Assembly (NCBI GenBank): GCA_020636915.1
Contig: JACJWV010000006.1
Span: forward strand, 62,001-126,000
Origin: Nocardioides sp.
Lineage (GTDB): Bacteria > Actinomycetota > Actinomycetes > Propionibacteriales > Nocardioidaceae
DNA: 64,000 bases
Direction of reading: 5' to 3'
Shown: positions 9,102 through 17,739 of the stretch, one piece after another
Position numbering within the stretch: position 1 is the first letter of the stretch
Layout: each line of letters starts with the position of its first letter
Translations under genes and position numbers: made by a program
Notes under the pieces: model-generated
The model's database searches: none
Told to the model about the DNA's origin: nothing
Seen by the model: the letters and a program-made list of their open reading frames with translations, nothing else

Positions 9102-10078
9102 ACCCGCTGCTGCTGACCGGCGCCGCGGCCCTGGGCCTGGGCCTGCTCGCGGTGCTCGTGCTGCTCGTCCCGGCCTCCGGCCCCCGGGCGATGTCGCCCG
9201 AGGAGCGGGTCGCGTCGTACGTCGGGCCGCTGGCCGGTGTCGACGCCACCGGGCCCACCGGGGGCGAGCGTGCCGGCGCGATGGCCCAGGCGACCGGGGC
9301 GGCGGCCCAGGTCCTGCAGGGGAACCGCGGGCTCGAGCAGCGGATCCGGCGCCGGCTGGATGCGGCCGGGAGCCGGCTCAAGCCGGCCGAGTGGCTGCTC
9401 GTGCAGGTCGGCGTCTTCGTGGCGGCAGGCATGGTCGGCCTCCTCCTGGGCGCGGGCAACATCCCGCTCTTCCTCGTCTTCCTGCTGCTCGGCGTCGTGG
9501 TCCCGTGGCTCGTCCTCGGGCTGCGCGGGAGCCGCCGCCGCAAGGCGTTCGGGGCCGCCGTGCCCGACACGTTGTCGCTGATGTCGGGGGCGCTGGCCGC
9601 CGGGCTCTCGCTCGCCCAGGCCGCGGAGACCGTCACCCGCGAGGGGGTCGAGCCGGTCGCCGGCGAGTTCCGCCGGGCGCTCGTCGAGACCCGGCTCGGC
9701 ATGCCCCTGGAGAACGCGCTCGACGGTGTCGCCGCCCGGTTCGGCAGCGAGGACCTGCACTGGGCGGTGATGGCGATCCGTATCCAGCGCGAGGTCGGCG
9801 GCAACCTGGCCGAGCTGCTGGACACCGTGGCCGCCACCATGCGGGAGCGGGAGTACGTCCGCCGCCAGGTCTCGGCCCTGTCCGCGGAGGGGCGCCTCTC
9901 CGCCTGGGTGCTCGGCTGCCTGCCGGTCGCGTTCCTGCTCTATCTGCTCGTCGCGAACCGGTCCTACATCTCGCCCATGTTCAGCGACCCCCGCGGCTGG
10001 ATCCTGCTGTCGGTCGGCGTCCTGCTGCTCGGGGTCGGCGCCTTCTGGATGAGCCGCCTGGTGAAGGTGGAGGTGTGA
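9098..10078 (+). CDS. tadB: Tad membrane platform protein TadB (T2SSF domain)
   Basis: 326 residues from the GTG that overlaps the tadA stop (GTGA). Membrane segments at about 5-25, 105-150 (two) and two near the C-terminus; the T2SSF domain (PDTLSLMSGALAAGLSLAQA ... IQREVGGNLAELLDTVA) is typical of TadB. Forms, with TadC, the inner-membrane platform on which TadA acts. tadC follows 1 bp after the stop. Confident by family and position. Confidence 0.92.
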   Translation: MNPLLLTGAAALGLGLLAVLVLLVPASGPRAMSPEERVASYVGPLAGVDATGPTGGERAGAMAQATGAAAQVLQGNRGLEQRIRRRLDAAGSRLKPAEWLLVQVGVFVAAGMVGLLLGAGNIPLFLVFLLLGVVVPWLVLGLRGSRRRKAFGAAVPDTLSLMSGALAAGLSLAQAAETVTREGVEPVAGEFRRALVETRLGMPLENALDGVAARFGSEDLHWAVMAIRIQREVGGNLAELLDTVAATMREREYVRRQVSALSAEGRLSAWVLGCLPVAFLLYLLVANRSYISPMFSDPRGWILLSVGVLLLGVGAFWMSRLVKVEV

Positions 10079-10079
10079 C

Positions 10080-10994
10080 GTGACGCTGCTGCTCGGCGCC
10101 CTCTTGGTCGCGGTCGCGGTCGGGCTGCTGTCGATGGCGATGCGCGAGGCACCCGACCAGCGCGGCGTCGCCCGCTCGATCGCGCTGATCGAGGCCACCT
10201 CCGCCGCACCCGAGGCGCTCGTGGCCGAGGCGGACCCGCCGTTCCGCGAGCGCGCGCTCGACCCCCTGCTGGACCGCGCCCGCAGCCTCGGCCGTCGCCT
10301 CGCCGGCCGGGACGCTCCCGAGCGGATCCGCCGCAAGCTCGACCTGGCCGGCAACCCGCCGGGCTGGACCGTCGACCGGGTCCTGACCTGGACCGTCCTG
10401 GGTGCCCTGGCCGGCGTCGGGGGCGCGGGACTCCTCGGCCTGGTCATCGGGGTGTCGCTGCCGGTGCTCCTCGTGCTCGTGGTCGGGGGCGCCGTGATCG
10501 GCTTCTACGCTCCCGCGCTCCTGCTCTACCAGCGTGCCTACGACCGATCCGAGCGCGTACGGCGCGCTCTGCCGGACGCGATCGACCTGCTCACCATCAG
10601 CGTGGAGGCTGGCCTCGGGTTCGACGCGGCCGTCCAGCAGGTCGCCCAGAACACCGAGGGCCCCCTCGCCGACGAGCTCGCCCGGATGCTGCGGGAGATG
10701 CAGCTGGGACAGGGCCGTTCCGCAGCCCTGCGCGGGCTCGCCGACCGGTCGACGGTGCCGGAGCTCCGCGCCTTCGTGGGCGCGATGGTCCAGGCCGACA
10801 TGCTCGGCATCCCGATCGCCCAGGTGCTGCGCGTGCAGTCCGCGGAGATCCGGGTCAAGCGCCGCCAGCGGGCCGAGGAGCGCGCCCAGCAGGTCCCGGT
10901 CAAGATGACGATCCCGCTGATCTTCTGCATCCTGCCCTGCCTGTTCGTGGTCGTCCTCGGGCCGGCCGTGCTGAGCATCATGGACTCCTTCTGA
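10080..10994 (+). CDS. tadC: Tad membrane platform protein TadC (T2SSF domain)
   Basis: 304 residues, GTG start one base after tadB. One N-terminal membrane helix, a pair around 100-145 and a C-terminal helix (PLIFCILPCLFVVVLGPAVL). The T2SSF part holds LPDAIDLLTISVEAGLGFD, close to TadC consensus. Second platform protein of the pilus machine. Its stop overlaps the start of the sensor kinase by one base, which ties the two-component pair to the pilus operon. Confidence 0.92.
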   Translation: MTLLLGALLVAVAVGLLSMAMREAPDQRGVARSIALIEATSAAPEALVAEADPPFRERALDPLLDRARSLGRRLAGRDAPERIRRKLDLAGNPPGWTVDRVLTWTVLGALAGVGGAGLLGLVIGVSLPVLLVLVVGGAVIGFYAPALLLYQRAYDRSERVRRALPDAIDLLTISVEAGLGFDAAVQQVAQNTEGPLADELARMLREMQLGQGRSAALRGLADRSTVPELRAFVGAMVQADMLGIPIAQVLRVQSAEIRVKRRQRAEERAQQVPVKMTIPLIFCILPCLFVVVLGPAVLSIMDSF

Positions 10995-12631
10995 TGGCCC
11001 GCCGGTCCTGGCAACGCCTGCGCCTCGGCGCCGCGGCGCGGATCTTCGTCCTCATCGTCCTGCTCGCCCAGGCGTTGTGGAGCAACGACGGCCCGGCCCT
11101 CGTCGCCCTCGTCGTCATCGGCGGGATCTGGGTCGTCGGCGAGCTCGTCGAGATGGACCCGCGGCTCCCGGTGTGGCTCACCACGGTCGCCGAGCCGCTC
11201 GCGGTCGGCTCGGTCTGTGGGGTCGCGCTCGACCACACCACCGCCATCGCCGGTGCCCTGGTGGTCGGGCCGTTCACCGCGGGCCTGCGTCGCGGTGTGC
11301 CCGGGGCCGCGACCGCCCTGACGTGCGGCCTGACCGGTGCGGCCGGGATCGCCGCCGTGCACGGCGGCGTGCTGAGCACGCCGCAGTGCCAGGCCCTGAC
11401 CAGCGCCACCCTGGCGGCCATCGGGTTCGGCCTGATCGGCTCGTTCCTGCACCCGGCGCTGCGCCGTCCCGACCCGGACCCGCTGGCGCCGTACCACGAC
11501 ACCCGGGCGCTGATCCGCGAGCTGATCGAGGTCTCCGACGGGCTGGGCTCCAGCCTGGATCCCTCGGCGCTCGGGAGCGCGATCCTCGACCGGGTACGCG
11601 ACGAGCTGCCGACCACCGCCCTCGCGCTCTACGTCCCCAACGGCCGGGACCTGACACCGCTCGTCGCCACGTCGGCGGACCCGACCGCCCAGCTCCAGGA
11701 CGCCGACGTCCTCGCGCTCCGGTGCCGGCTCGCAGAGCGCGCGATCGTGGAGGGCACCGCGTTCGCACTGCCGCTGGTCGCGGGCGAGGAGATCGTCGCC
11801 GTCGTCGCCGGCCGGCTCTCCGAGCGGATGGACGCCGACCGGCTCGACCTGACCCGCCGGGTCCGCGCGCTCGTGCCACGGCTCGAGACGGCAGCGGTCC
11901 ACCTCGACACGGCGTTGCTCTTCACCCGGCTCCGTGACCGGGCCACGGCGTTCGAGCGCCGGCGGCTGGCCCGCGAGATGCACGACGGCCTGGCCCAGGA
12001 CATCGCCTCGCTCGGCTACCTCGTCGACGCTCTCGCCGCCGTCCCCACCTCACCGGAGCAGGCGGTCCGCATCGAGGGCCTGCGCACCCGCATCACGGGC
12101 GTCGTCGGCGAGGTACGCCGGTCGGTGCTGACCCTGCGGTCCGGGGTCGGGGAGGCCGCCAGCCTCGGCGCCGCCCTCGGCACGGTGGCCCGGCACCTGA
12201 CCGAGTCCTCCGGCGTCCCCGTGCACGTCACGCTGGACGAGCGGGAGACCCGGCTCCGGCCCGAGGTCGAGGCCGAGCTGTTCCGCATCGCGCAACAGGC
12301 GATGACCAACGCGGTCCGGCACGCGGGAGCGAGCTGCATCGACGTCCACTGCCGGGTCCGGCCGCCGTCCGCGGAGATCACCGTCCGCGACGACGGCTGC
12401 GGGCTGCGTCCGCCGCGGCCCGACTCGCACGGGCTCTCGATCATGCAGGAGCGCGCCACCTTGATCGGCGCCACCCTCGAGATCGCGCCGCGTCGCCCGC
12501 ACGGCACGTCCGTCACGGTCCGGCTCGTGGGGCCGCCCGCGCCGCCCCTGTCCGACCCGTCCGCCACCCCGTCCGCCGAAGAGCCGGCCGCCGTGCCGGT
12601 CCTCCGCACCGAGGAGACCGCCCTGACATGA
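10994..12631 (+). CDS. Membrane sensor histidine kinase, NarL-type
   Basis: 545 residues. Six predicted membrane helices fill the first 150 residues, a GAF-like region spans about 170-300, then HisKA_3 with the phospho-acceptor His at H330 in REMHDGLAQD, and an HATPase_c domain (AMTNAVRHAGA N-box, DDGCGL G-box). It phosphorylates the adjacent response regulator (stop/start overlap ATGA). Because it overlaps tadC by one base, it probably controls Flp pilus expression. The signal is unknown; a long proline/alanine tail follows the ATPase domain. Confidence 0.92.
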   Translation: MARRSWQRLRLGAAARIFVLIVLLAQALWSNDGPALVALVVIGGIWVVGELVEMDPRLPVWLTTVAEPLAVGSVCGVALDHTTAIAGALVVGPFTAGLRRGVPGAATALTCGLTGAAGIAAVHGGVLSTPQCQALTSATLAAIGFGLIGSFLHPALRRPDPDPLAPYHDTRALIRELIEVSDGLGSSLDPSALGSAILDRVRDELPTTALALYVPNGRDLTPLVATSADPTAQLQDADVLALRCRLAERAIVEGTAFALPLVAGEEIVAVVAGRLSERMDADRLDLTRRVRALVPRLETAAVHLDTALLFTRLRDRATAFERRRLAREMHDGLAQDIASLGYLVDALAAVPTSPEQAVRIEGLRTRITGVVGEVRRSVLTLRSGVGEAASLGAALGTVARHLTESSGVPVHVTLDERETRLRPEVEAELFRIAQQAMTNAVRHAGASCIDVHCRVRPPSAEITVRDDGCGLRPPRPDSHGLSIMQERATLIGATLEIAPRRPHGTSVTVRLVGPPAPPLSDPSATPSAEEPAAVPVLRTEETALT

Positions 12632-13281
12632 CCACCGTCCTGCTCGTCGACGACCACGAGCTGATCCGCAGCGGGCTGGCCGCGGTCGTCGACCTCGAGC
12701 CCGACCTCGAGGTCGTGGCAACCGCGGGGACCGTCGCCGACGCCATGGCGGCGTACGCCGACCTGGCTCCCGACGTGGTGGTCGCCGATCTCCAGCTGCC
12801 CGACGGGACCGGGCTCGACATCGTGCGCGCCGTGCGCCGTACCGGCTCGTCGACCGGGCTGGTGGTGCTCACGATGCACTCGGGCGACGACCAGATCTTC
12901 GCGGCCATGGAGGCCGGTGCGTCCGGCTTCGTGGGCAAGGACGCCCCCGCCCAGGAGGTCGTCCGCACGGTTCGGCACGCGGCCGTCTCACCGCGGTCCT
13001 TCGTCTGCAGCGGTCTGGCCCAGGCCGTCGTCCGCCGCACCGGCGGTGGCGGCACCCGGCTCTCCGACCGCGAGCACGACGTCCTCCTGCTCCTCGCCGA
13101 CGGCCTCGGGACGGCGGCGATCGCCGAACGGCTCTTCATGAGCGAGTCGACGGCCAAGTCGCACATCGGGCACATCTACCAGAAGCTCGGCGCTTCGAAC
13201 CGCGCCCAGGCGCTGGTCACAGCGATGCGGATCGGGCTGCTGTCCTCCGTGCGCCCTCCGGACCCCGCCGGCGCCCACTGA
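12628..13281 (+). CDS. LuxR/NarL-family response regulator
   Basis: 217 residues. Receiver domain 1-120 with the acidic pair DDH at 8-10, phospho-acceptor D54 in VVADLQLPDG, and the KDAPAQ segment; C-terminal LuxR-type helix-turn-helix with LSDREHDVLLLLADG and STAKSHIGHIYQKL at about 148-195. Partner of the upstream kinase. Last gene before the tandem repeat array and flp. The palindrome at 13760-13775 is the natural candidate for its binding site, but that is inference. Confidence 0.93.
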   Translation: MTTVLLVDDHELIRSGLAAVVDLEPDLEVVATAGTVADAMAAYADLAPDVVVADLQLPDGTGLDIVRAVRRTGSSTGLVVLTMHSGDDQIFAAMEAGASGFVGKDAPAQEVVRTVRHAAVSPRSFVCSGLAQAVVRRTGGGGTRLSDREHDVLLLLADGLGTAAIAERLFMSESTAKSHIGHIYQKLGASNRAQALVTAMRIGLLSSVRPPDPAGAH

Positions 13282-13340
13282 GCTGCTCCCGCACTCGTCT
13301 CGTCCGCGGGGGGACGTCAGCCGACCCGGTCGCCCCCGCA

Positions 13341-13690
13341 ACCACCTCGGATGACCTCCTCGGGGCGGCACCGGCGGACGTCAGCCGACCTGGTCGCCCC
13401 CACGACCACCTCGCATGACCTCGCCCCGGACGTCGTCCGCCCCGGTCACCCCCGCGACCACCTCGCATGACCTCGCCCGGGACGTCATCCGCCCGGGTCA
13501 CCCCCGCGACCACCTCGCATGACCTCGCCCGGGACGTCATCCGCCCCGGTCACCCCCGCGACCACCTCGCATGACCTCCCCCAGGACGTCATCCGCCCCG
13601 GCCGCCCCCGCGACCACCTCGCATGACCTCCCCCAGGACGTCATCCGCCCCGGCCGCCCCCACGACCACCTCGCACGACCTCCCCGGCAC
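13341..13690. repeat. 52-bp tandem repeat array (about 6.5 copies)
   Basis: The marker ACCACCTCGCATGACCT recurs at 13405, 13457, 13509, 13561 and 13613 and, with one change, at 13665: an exact 52-bp period. A diverged copy lies 64 bp further upstream at 13341. Units differ by a few bases (CGCCCGGGACGTC versus CCCCCAGGACGTC). 52 is not a multiple of 3 and frames through it show no conserved peptide, so it is taken as non-coding. It sits between the response regulator and flp. Confidence 0.9.
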
Positions 13691-13759
13691 CGCCCGGGTG
13701 GCAGCCGGGGGTCGACATTGCTGGGCAGGCGCGAAGGATGACCGAACCGGCAGTCGACA

Positions 13760-13775
13760 TAGTCATAAATGACTA
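13760..13775. promoter_or_regulatory. Palindromic operator candidate upstream of flp
   Basis: TAGTCATAAATGACTA: perfect 7-bp arms with a 2-bp AA centre, in an unusually AT-rich stretch 125 bp before the flp start. NarL-type regulators bind such short inverted repeats, and one is encoded just upstream. Binding is inferred. Confidence 0.5.
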
Positions 13776-13839
13776 GAAAGCGTAGTGCGATCGCTCGATC
13801 CGCCTAGTCCTTCCGCGGGCGCAGGATGACGACATGGGG

Positions 13840-13864
13840 TGAGGGACCCCGCTCGGGGCCCTCA
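13840..13864 (+). promoter_or_regulatory. Hairpin in the flp 5' leader
   Basis: TGAGGG(A)CCCC pairs with GGGGCCCTCA across a 4-nt loop, ending about 20 nt before the ribosome site of flp. It may stabilise the mRNA of this highly expressed pilin. Role inferred. Confidence 0.35.
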
Positions 13865-13899
13865 TGAGTGGGAGACAAACAAGTGGGAGGGAGACCCCA

Positions 13900-14091
13900 A
13901 TGCTTCAATACCTGATGATCCTCGTCGAGGCACACAAGTCCAAGATGGACGAGCGCGGCGCGTCCGCGGTCGAGTACGGCCTGCTCGTGGCCGGTATCGC
14001 GGCGGTCGTGGTGGCCGCGGTGTTCCTGCTCGGCAACACCGTGCTCGGCGCATTCAACGACACCAACACCGGCATCGGCGGCGCGCCCTGA
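13900..14091 (+). CDS. flp: Flp-type IVb pilin
   Basis: 63-residue prepilin, major subunit of the Flp pilus. The leader ends in DERG followed by ASAVEYGLLVAG: cleavage by a prepilin peptidase after Gly gives a mature N-terminus with Glu at +5 and Tyr at +6, the Flp signature. The hydrophobic stretch VAGIAAVVVAAVFLLGN follows. An in-frame upstream ATG exists at 13864, but GGGAGG lies 9 nt before the ATG at 13900, which is taken as the start. It has its own leader and a strong terminator, so it is expressed separately from the assembly genes. No prepilin peptidase or TadE/F gene is in the window. Confidence 0.93.
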   Translation: MLQYLMILVEAHKSKMDERGASAVEYGLLVAGIAAVVVAAVFLLGNTVLGAFNDTNTGIGGAP

Positions 14092-14112
14092 TGCTCTGAC
14101 GCAGATCCCCCG

Positions 14113-14153
14113 ACATCGATGGCCGCGGACCGGAGGTCCGCGGCCATCGATGT
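14113..14153. terminator. Strong terminator after flp
   Basis: Perfect 19-bp inverted repeat (arms 14113-14131 and 14135-14153, ACATCGATGGCC... outward) with a 3-nt GGA loop, 21 bp after the flp stop and 35 bp from the stop of the opposing M48 gene. Likely works in both directions. Confidence 0.85.
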
Positions 14154-14188
14154 ATTTCGGGGCGCCCAGGGACGGCCCCCTGGGGGGC

Positions 14189-15445
14189 TCAGCGGGGCTC
14201 GGTCCCCTGCTGCTGCTCCCCGATCTGCTCGGCGATGGCGATCCGGACGAGCGTGATCGGGTGCGACCCGAACCACCACTGCGCCCACGCGGGCGGTGTC
14301 GGGTCCGAGAGCGAGCGCAGGGCGAGCTCGCGCTGCACCGCCACGAACGCCTCGGGGTCGCGGGTCGCGACGAGGGCGTCGACGTCGGCCCTGGTCTCGA
14401 TCCGGCGGCTGATGCCGTTCTCCACCGGCATGGTGAGGAGCGTCGCGACGGCGATCAGTGCGAGGACCAGGGGTACGACCTCGGGGTCGCGCATGGTGAC
14501 GCCGCGCCGGTCCCCGACCGCACCGACGACGAGCGCGAGCACTCCGACGCCGAACAGGGCGCCCGCCGCCCCGATGAGCGAGCCGGTCAGCACGTCGTCG
14601 TGCTTGGCATGGGCGAGCTCGTGCGCGACCACCGAGAGCGTCTGCTCCTGCGGGACGTCGTTGACCAGGTTGTCGTAGAGGACGACGCGGCGGGTGTCGC
14701 CGAACCCCGAGACGTAGGCGTTGAGCGTGGTGGTCCGGCGTGAGGCGTCGGCCACGAGCACGTCGTCGACGCGGACGCCCTCCTGGTCGGCGAGGGCGAG
14801 GACTCGGGTGCGCAGCTCACCGTCCGGCAGCGAGGTGAAGTGGTTGAAGAGCGGCTCGACCACCACCGGGTAGACGAACGAGCCGGCGAGGACCAGGACG
14901 GCGAGCAGGCCCCCGGCGACGGCCGGCCACGTCCTCGGCCAGCGGCGCGCACACCCGACCAGCACGACGAGCAGCAGCGACGTCACGACGATCGTCAGGG
15001 TCTCCGACTTCGCCAGGTCCGCGGCGAAGCCCGACCACGGCTGGGTGCTCAGCCCGTTGTCCAGGGCGTGGCGACGCAGGAGCACGGCGAAGGGCAGGGT
15101 CACGGCCCTGCCGATCAGCTCGACGGCGGCGACCGCCAGCACCACCCGGACCCACCACCAGCCCGGGAGCCGCCCGACCAGCCGGCGCCCCCACCGGCTG
15201 AAGCCGAGCACGCAGGCGACCACCAGGGACACGACCAGCGAGCTCCAGCTCCAGAGCCTCGCCCAGCGGGCGTACTCCTCGCCGCGCGCGACCTGCTCCG
15301 CGGTGAACACCGATGACGGGTCGGCGGGCGACGGCGTCCCGCCGGGGACCGGGTCCCACGGCACCCGCAGCACGACCAGCACGAGGACGGCGATCGCGCC
15401 GACGGCGGTCACGACCAGGGCGACACGGCGGTCGGGGGTCCTCAC
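14189..15445 (-). CDS. M48-family membrane metalloprotease (Ste24-like)
   Basis: 418 residues, GTG start. Several membrane helices in the first 200 residues, then the zinc motif HELAH (about 265-269) with the third ligand in the ETRADVDALV segment, as in CAAX prenyl protease 1/Ste24-type M48 enzymes. Acts at the membrane; the substrate is not known in bacteria. Lies 10 bp downstream of the second zinc peptidase gene, so the two are co-transcribed. Confidence 0.88.
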   Translation of the reverse strand: MRTPDRRVALVVTAVGAIAVLVLVVLRVPWDPVPGGTPSPADPSSVFTAEQVARGEEYARWARLWSWSSLVVSLVVACVLGFSRWGRRLVGRLPGWWWVRVVLAVAAVELIGRAVTLPFAVLLRRHALDNGLSTQPWSGFAADLAKSETLTIVVTSLLLVVLVGCARRWPRTWPAVAGGLLAVLVLAGSFVYPVVVEPLFNHFTSLPDGELRTRVLALADQEGVRVDDVLVADASRRTTTLNAYVSGFGDTRRVVLYDNLVNDVPQEQTLSVVAHELAHAKHDDVLTGSLIGAAGALFGVGVLALVVGAVGDRRGVTMRDPEVVPLVLALIAVATLLTMPVENGISRRIETRADVDALVATRDPEAFVAVQRELALRSLSDPTPPAWAQWWFGSHPITLVRIAIAEQIGEQQQGTEPR

Positions 15446-15455
15446 CCGGCTGCCC

Positions 15456-16691
15456 TCATGAGGCCAAGTCTTGCAGGAGGCCGCGCCACTGCTGCGTGAA
15501 GGCGGGGACCCCGAGCCCGAAGTCCGTCTGCAGGGCCCGCCCCACCGGGACTCCTCCGTCGACGTCGCGGTAGAAGCGCACCAGGGCCGCCTGCCCGCCG
15601 TCCTGAGCGAGGAGCCGGTTCGCCAGCCAGGCGCTCTCGTAGGTCGCGCCCAGGCCGGGGGTGCGGGTGCCGAAGTCGTCGGCCGACGGCAGCGAGCGCG
15701 GCGCGCCGTCCTTGCGCACCTCGGCGATGATCTGCGACGCCGACCGTGCGACCGGCAGGTCGACGTCGCGCAGGGCGACGTAGTCGGCGAACCCCTCCAG
15801 GATCCACAGCGGCATGGTGCTGAGGAACGCCCCGGTGGCCACGTGCGTCGCCTCGTGGCTCATCACGACCTGCGCACCGGTCGGTCGTAGCCCGTCGTAC
15901 ACGTCGGGGTTGACGAACACGTGGACCGGCGACTGCGGGGTCAGCTGCCCGTCGGCGGAGGTCGTCACGGCGGCGATCTGGTCGTAGGTGCCGGGGTCGG
16001 CGTCCAGCGTCCGGTCGAGCGCGTCGACCGAGGCGGGCACCTCGACCACCAGCCCGCGCTGCCAGGTCGGCAGCACGCGGCGGACGACCGGCACGGCCGC
16101 CTCCGCGCGCCGGGCGACGTCGCGGGCCTCGCGCGCCGACCCCTCGACCAGCACCAGGGTGTCGGCGCTCCGGCGGACCTGCAGGGGCCCGGACATCCAC
16201 AGCGGTGAGATCCGGCCACCTCCCCCGATCCCGGTCACCGCGACCCGGTCTCCGTCGTCCTGCAGCGACACCAGCACCTCCGCGGTCGCGGGCGCCGGGT
16301 CGAAGCCGGCGAACCGCCAGGCCGCGTCGGCCGTCGCGTGCCACGCGCCGTCGGCGTACGCCCCCTCGGTGTCGACATACCGCAGCGAGAAGTCCGTCAC
16401 GCGCGCCGCCCGGGCGTTCGCGACGATCCCGGCCAACCGGTCGGCGGCGGCGTCGTCCCCCGAAGGCGCCAGCGCCCGCGCAGCCTGCTCGTCCCCCGTC
16501 CGGACCGCCCGCTCGAGCTGCTTCAGCGCCTGGGTGGCGAGCGCGGGCGAGGGGCCGGACGCGCTCGCCGTCGGTGCGGGTGGGGCGACGTACGGGTTGT
16601 CGTCGACGACCGTCCAGGTGACCACGCCGACCGCGACGAGGAGGCACAGCGAAAGACCGGCCACCCACAGCAGCGGGCGACCGGTCTTCAC
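15456..16691 (-). CDS. Secreted or anchored zinc peptidase-like protein
   Basis: 411 residues, GTG start. An uncleaved signal anchor (PLLWVAGLSLCLLVAVGVVTW, residues 6-26) is followed by a Pro/Ser/Ala linker and a large extracytoplasmic domain. The zinc-type motif HEATH (about 283-287) with a downstream EGFADYV glutamate resembles the peptidase MA/gluzincin group. Substrate unknown. Upstream, GATACT lies 7 nt before the start and could be a -10 of a leaderless mRNA. In an operon with the M48 gene. Confidence 0.7.
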   Translation of the reverse strand: MKTGRPLLWVAGLSLCLLVAVGVVTWTVVDDNPYVAPPAPTASASGPSPALATQALKQLERAVRTGDEQAARALAPSGDDAAADRLAGIVANARAARVTDFSLRYVDTEGAYADGAWHATADAAWRFAGFDPAPATAEVLVSLQDDGDRVAVTGIGGGGRISPLWMSGPLQVRRSADTLVLVEGSAREARDVARRAEAAVPVVRRVLPTWQRGLVVEVPASVDALDRTLDADPGTYDQIAAVTTSADGQLTPQSPVHVFVNPDVYDGLRPTGAQVVMSHEATHVATGAFLSTMPLWILEGFADYVALRDVDLPVARSASQIIAEVRKDGAPRSLPSADDFGTRTPGLGATYESAWLANRLLAQDGGQAALVRFYRDVDGGVPVGRALQTDFGLGVPAFTQQWRGLLQDLAS

Positions 16692-16729
16692 ACGGACGAG
16701 TATCTCAGCCCTGTCCGGCGGATCGGGAC

Positions 16730-17713
16730 TCAGCCGGGGCGAACCGCGCCGACGTACGGCATCGCGTGCAGGCTCGTGACCCGGATGCCGGAGCTCGGGT
16801 TCTCGGCGTTCACGATCATCCCGTTGCCGATGTACATGCCGACGTGGCTGATCGGGCTGTAGTAGAAGACCAGGTCACCCGGCTGCAGGTCGCTCTCGGC
16901 GACGTGCGGCCCGGAGGAGTACTGCGCGCTGGACGAGTGCGGCAGCGACACGCCCGCCTGGGCCCAGGCCATCATCGTGAGCCCGGAGCAGTCGAAGGCG
17001 CTCGGCCCGGCCGCGCCGTAGACATAGGCCTTGCCGACCTGCGCCATCGCGTAGGCGACGGCCGCGCCGGCGCGGCCCGACGCCGCCACGGGCGCGGTGC
17101 GGGTGACCGTGCCGCGCGAGAGCATCTGCTCGCGCTGCTTGGCCTGGAGCTCGCCGAGCAGGGTCTTGGCCTCGCTCAGGTTCTCGTCGACGGTCGCCTT
17201 CTCGGCGCCCAGTCGCTTCTCGAGCTCCGCGACCTGCGCGGCCCGCTTGGCGGTCGCGTCGCTGCGGATGTCGAGCGACTTCAGCTCGGTGGCGTAGTCG
17301 TCGAAGAGCTGGTCCTGCATGTCGTTGTACGCCGACATGGTGGACAGCTGGGAGAGGAACTTCTGCGGGTCGTCGGAGACGACGACCCGGCCCATCGCCG
17401 CGAGGTCCTGGCCCTCGTACTGGCGGATGATCGAGTCCTGGACCTGCTGGCGAACGGCCTCCAGGCGCTGGTCCTGGCGGCCCTGGTCGGCCTTGAGGAG
17501 GCCGAGGTCTCGCTTGAGCGACTGCAGCTCCAGCTTCGCGTCGTTGTACCGCTCGGACGCCTGCTCGGCGTCGCGGTAGAGGCGGTCGACACGAGCCTGG
17601 ACGGTGTCGATGTCGGGCTCCGCGCTCGCGGGCGTCGAGGGCATGAAGCCCACTGCCGCCACGAGGGCAGTACCGGACAGGAGGGTGACGAGTCGCTTCC
17701 GGCCCTTCAGCAC
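16730..17713 (-). CDS. NlpC/P60 peptidoglycan endopeptidase (RipA/RipC-like)
   Basis: Secreted D,L-endopeptidase that cuts peptide stems of the cell wall. 327 residues from GTG 17713; a longer GTG start at 17734 would contain the AAGGAG ribosome site, so it is rejected. Signal peptide ends in TPASA (about 31); coiled coil at about 35-185; NlpC/P60 domain from about 215 with catalytic Cys242 (FDCSG), His290 (SHVGM) and probably Glu304, as in RipA. Preceded by a c-di-AMP riboswitch and MtrA-like sites. Position matches Rv2190c of M. tuberculosis. Confidence 0.93.
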   Translation of the reverse strand: MLKGRKRLVTLLSGTALVAAVGFMPSTPASAEPDIDTVQARVDRLYRDAEQASERYNDAKLELQSLKRDLGLLKADQGRQDQRLEAVRQQVQDSIIRQYEGQDLAAMGRVVVSDDPQKFLSQLSTMSAYNDMQDQLFDDYATELKSLDIRSDATAKRAAQVAELEKRLGAEKATVDENLSEAKTLLGELQAKQREQMLSRGTVTRTAPVAASGRAGAAVAYAMAQVGKAYVYGAAGPSAFDCSGLTMMAWAQAGVSLPHSSSAQYSSGPHVAESDLQPGDLVFYYSPISHVGMYIGNGMIVNAENPSSGIRVTSLHAMPYVGAVRPG

Positions 17714-17739
17714 GAGGTGGCGCTCTCCTTGCACGTCGT

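Noticed and set aside
13217..13540. 107-codon minus-strand frame within the 52-bp repeats
   Set aside because: The 52-bp period shifts frame at each unit, so the peptide does not repeat; no start signals.
13341..13690. CRISPR array
   Set aside because: Units are contiguous with no unique spacers, and there are no cas genes.
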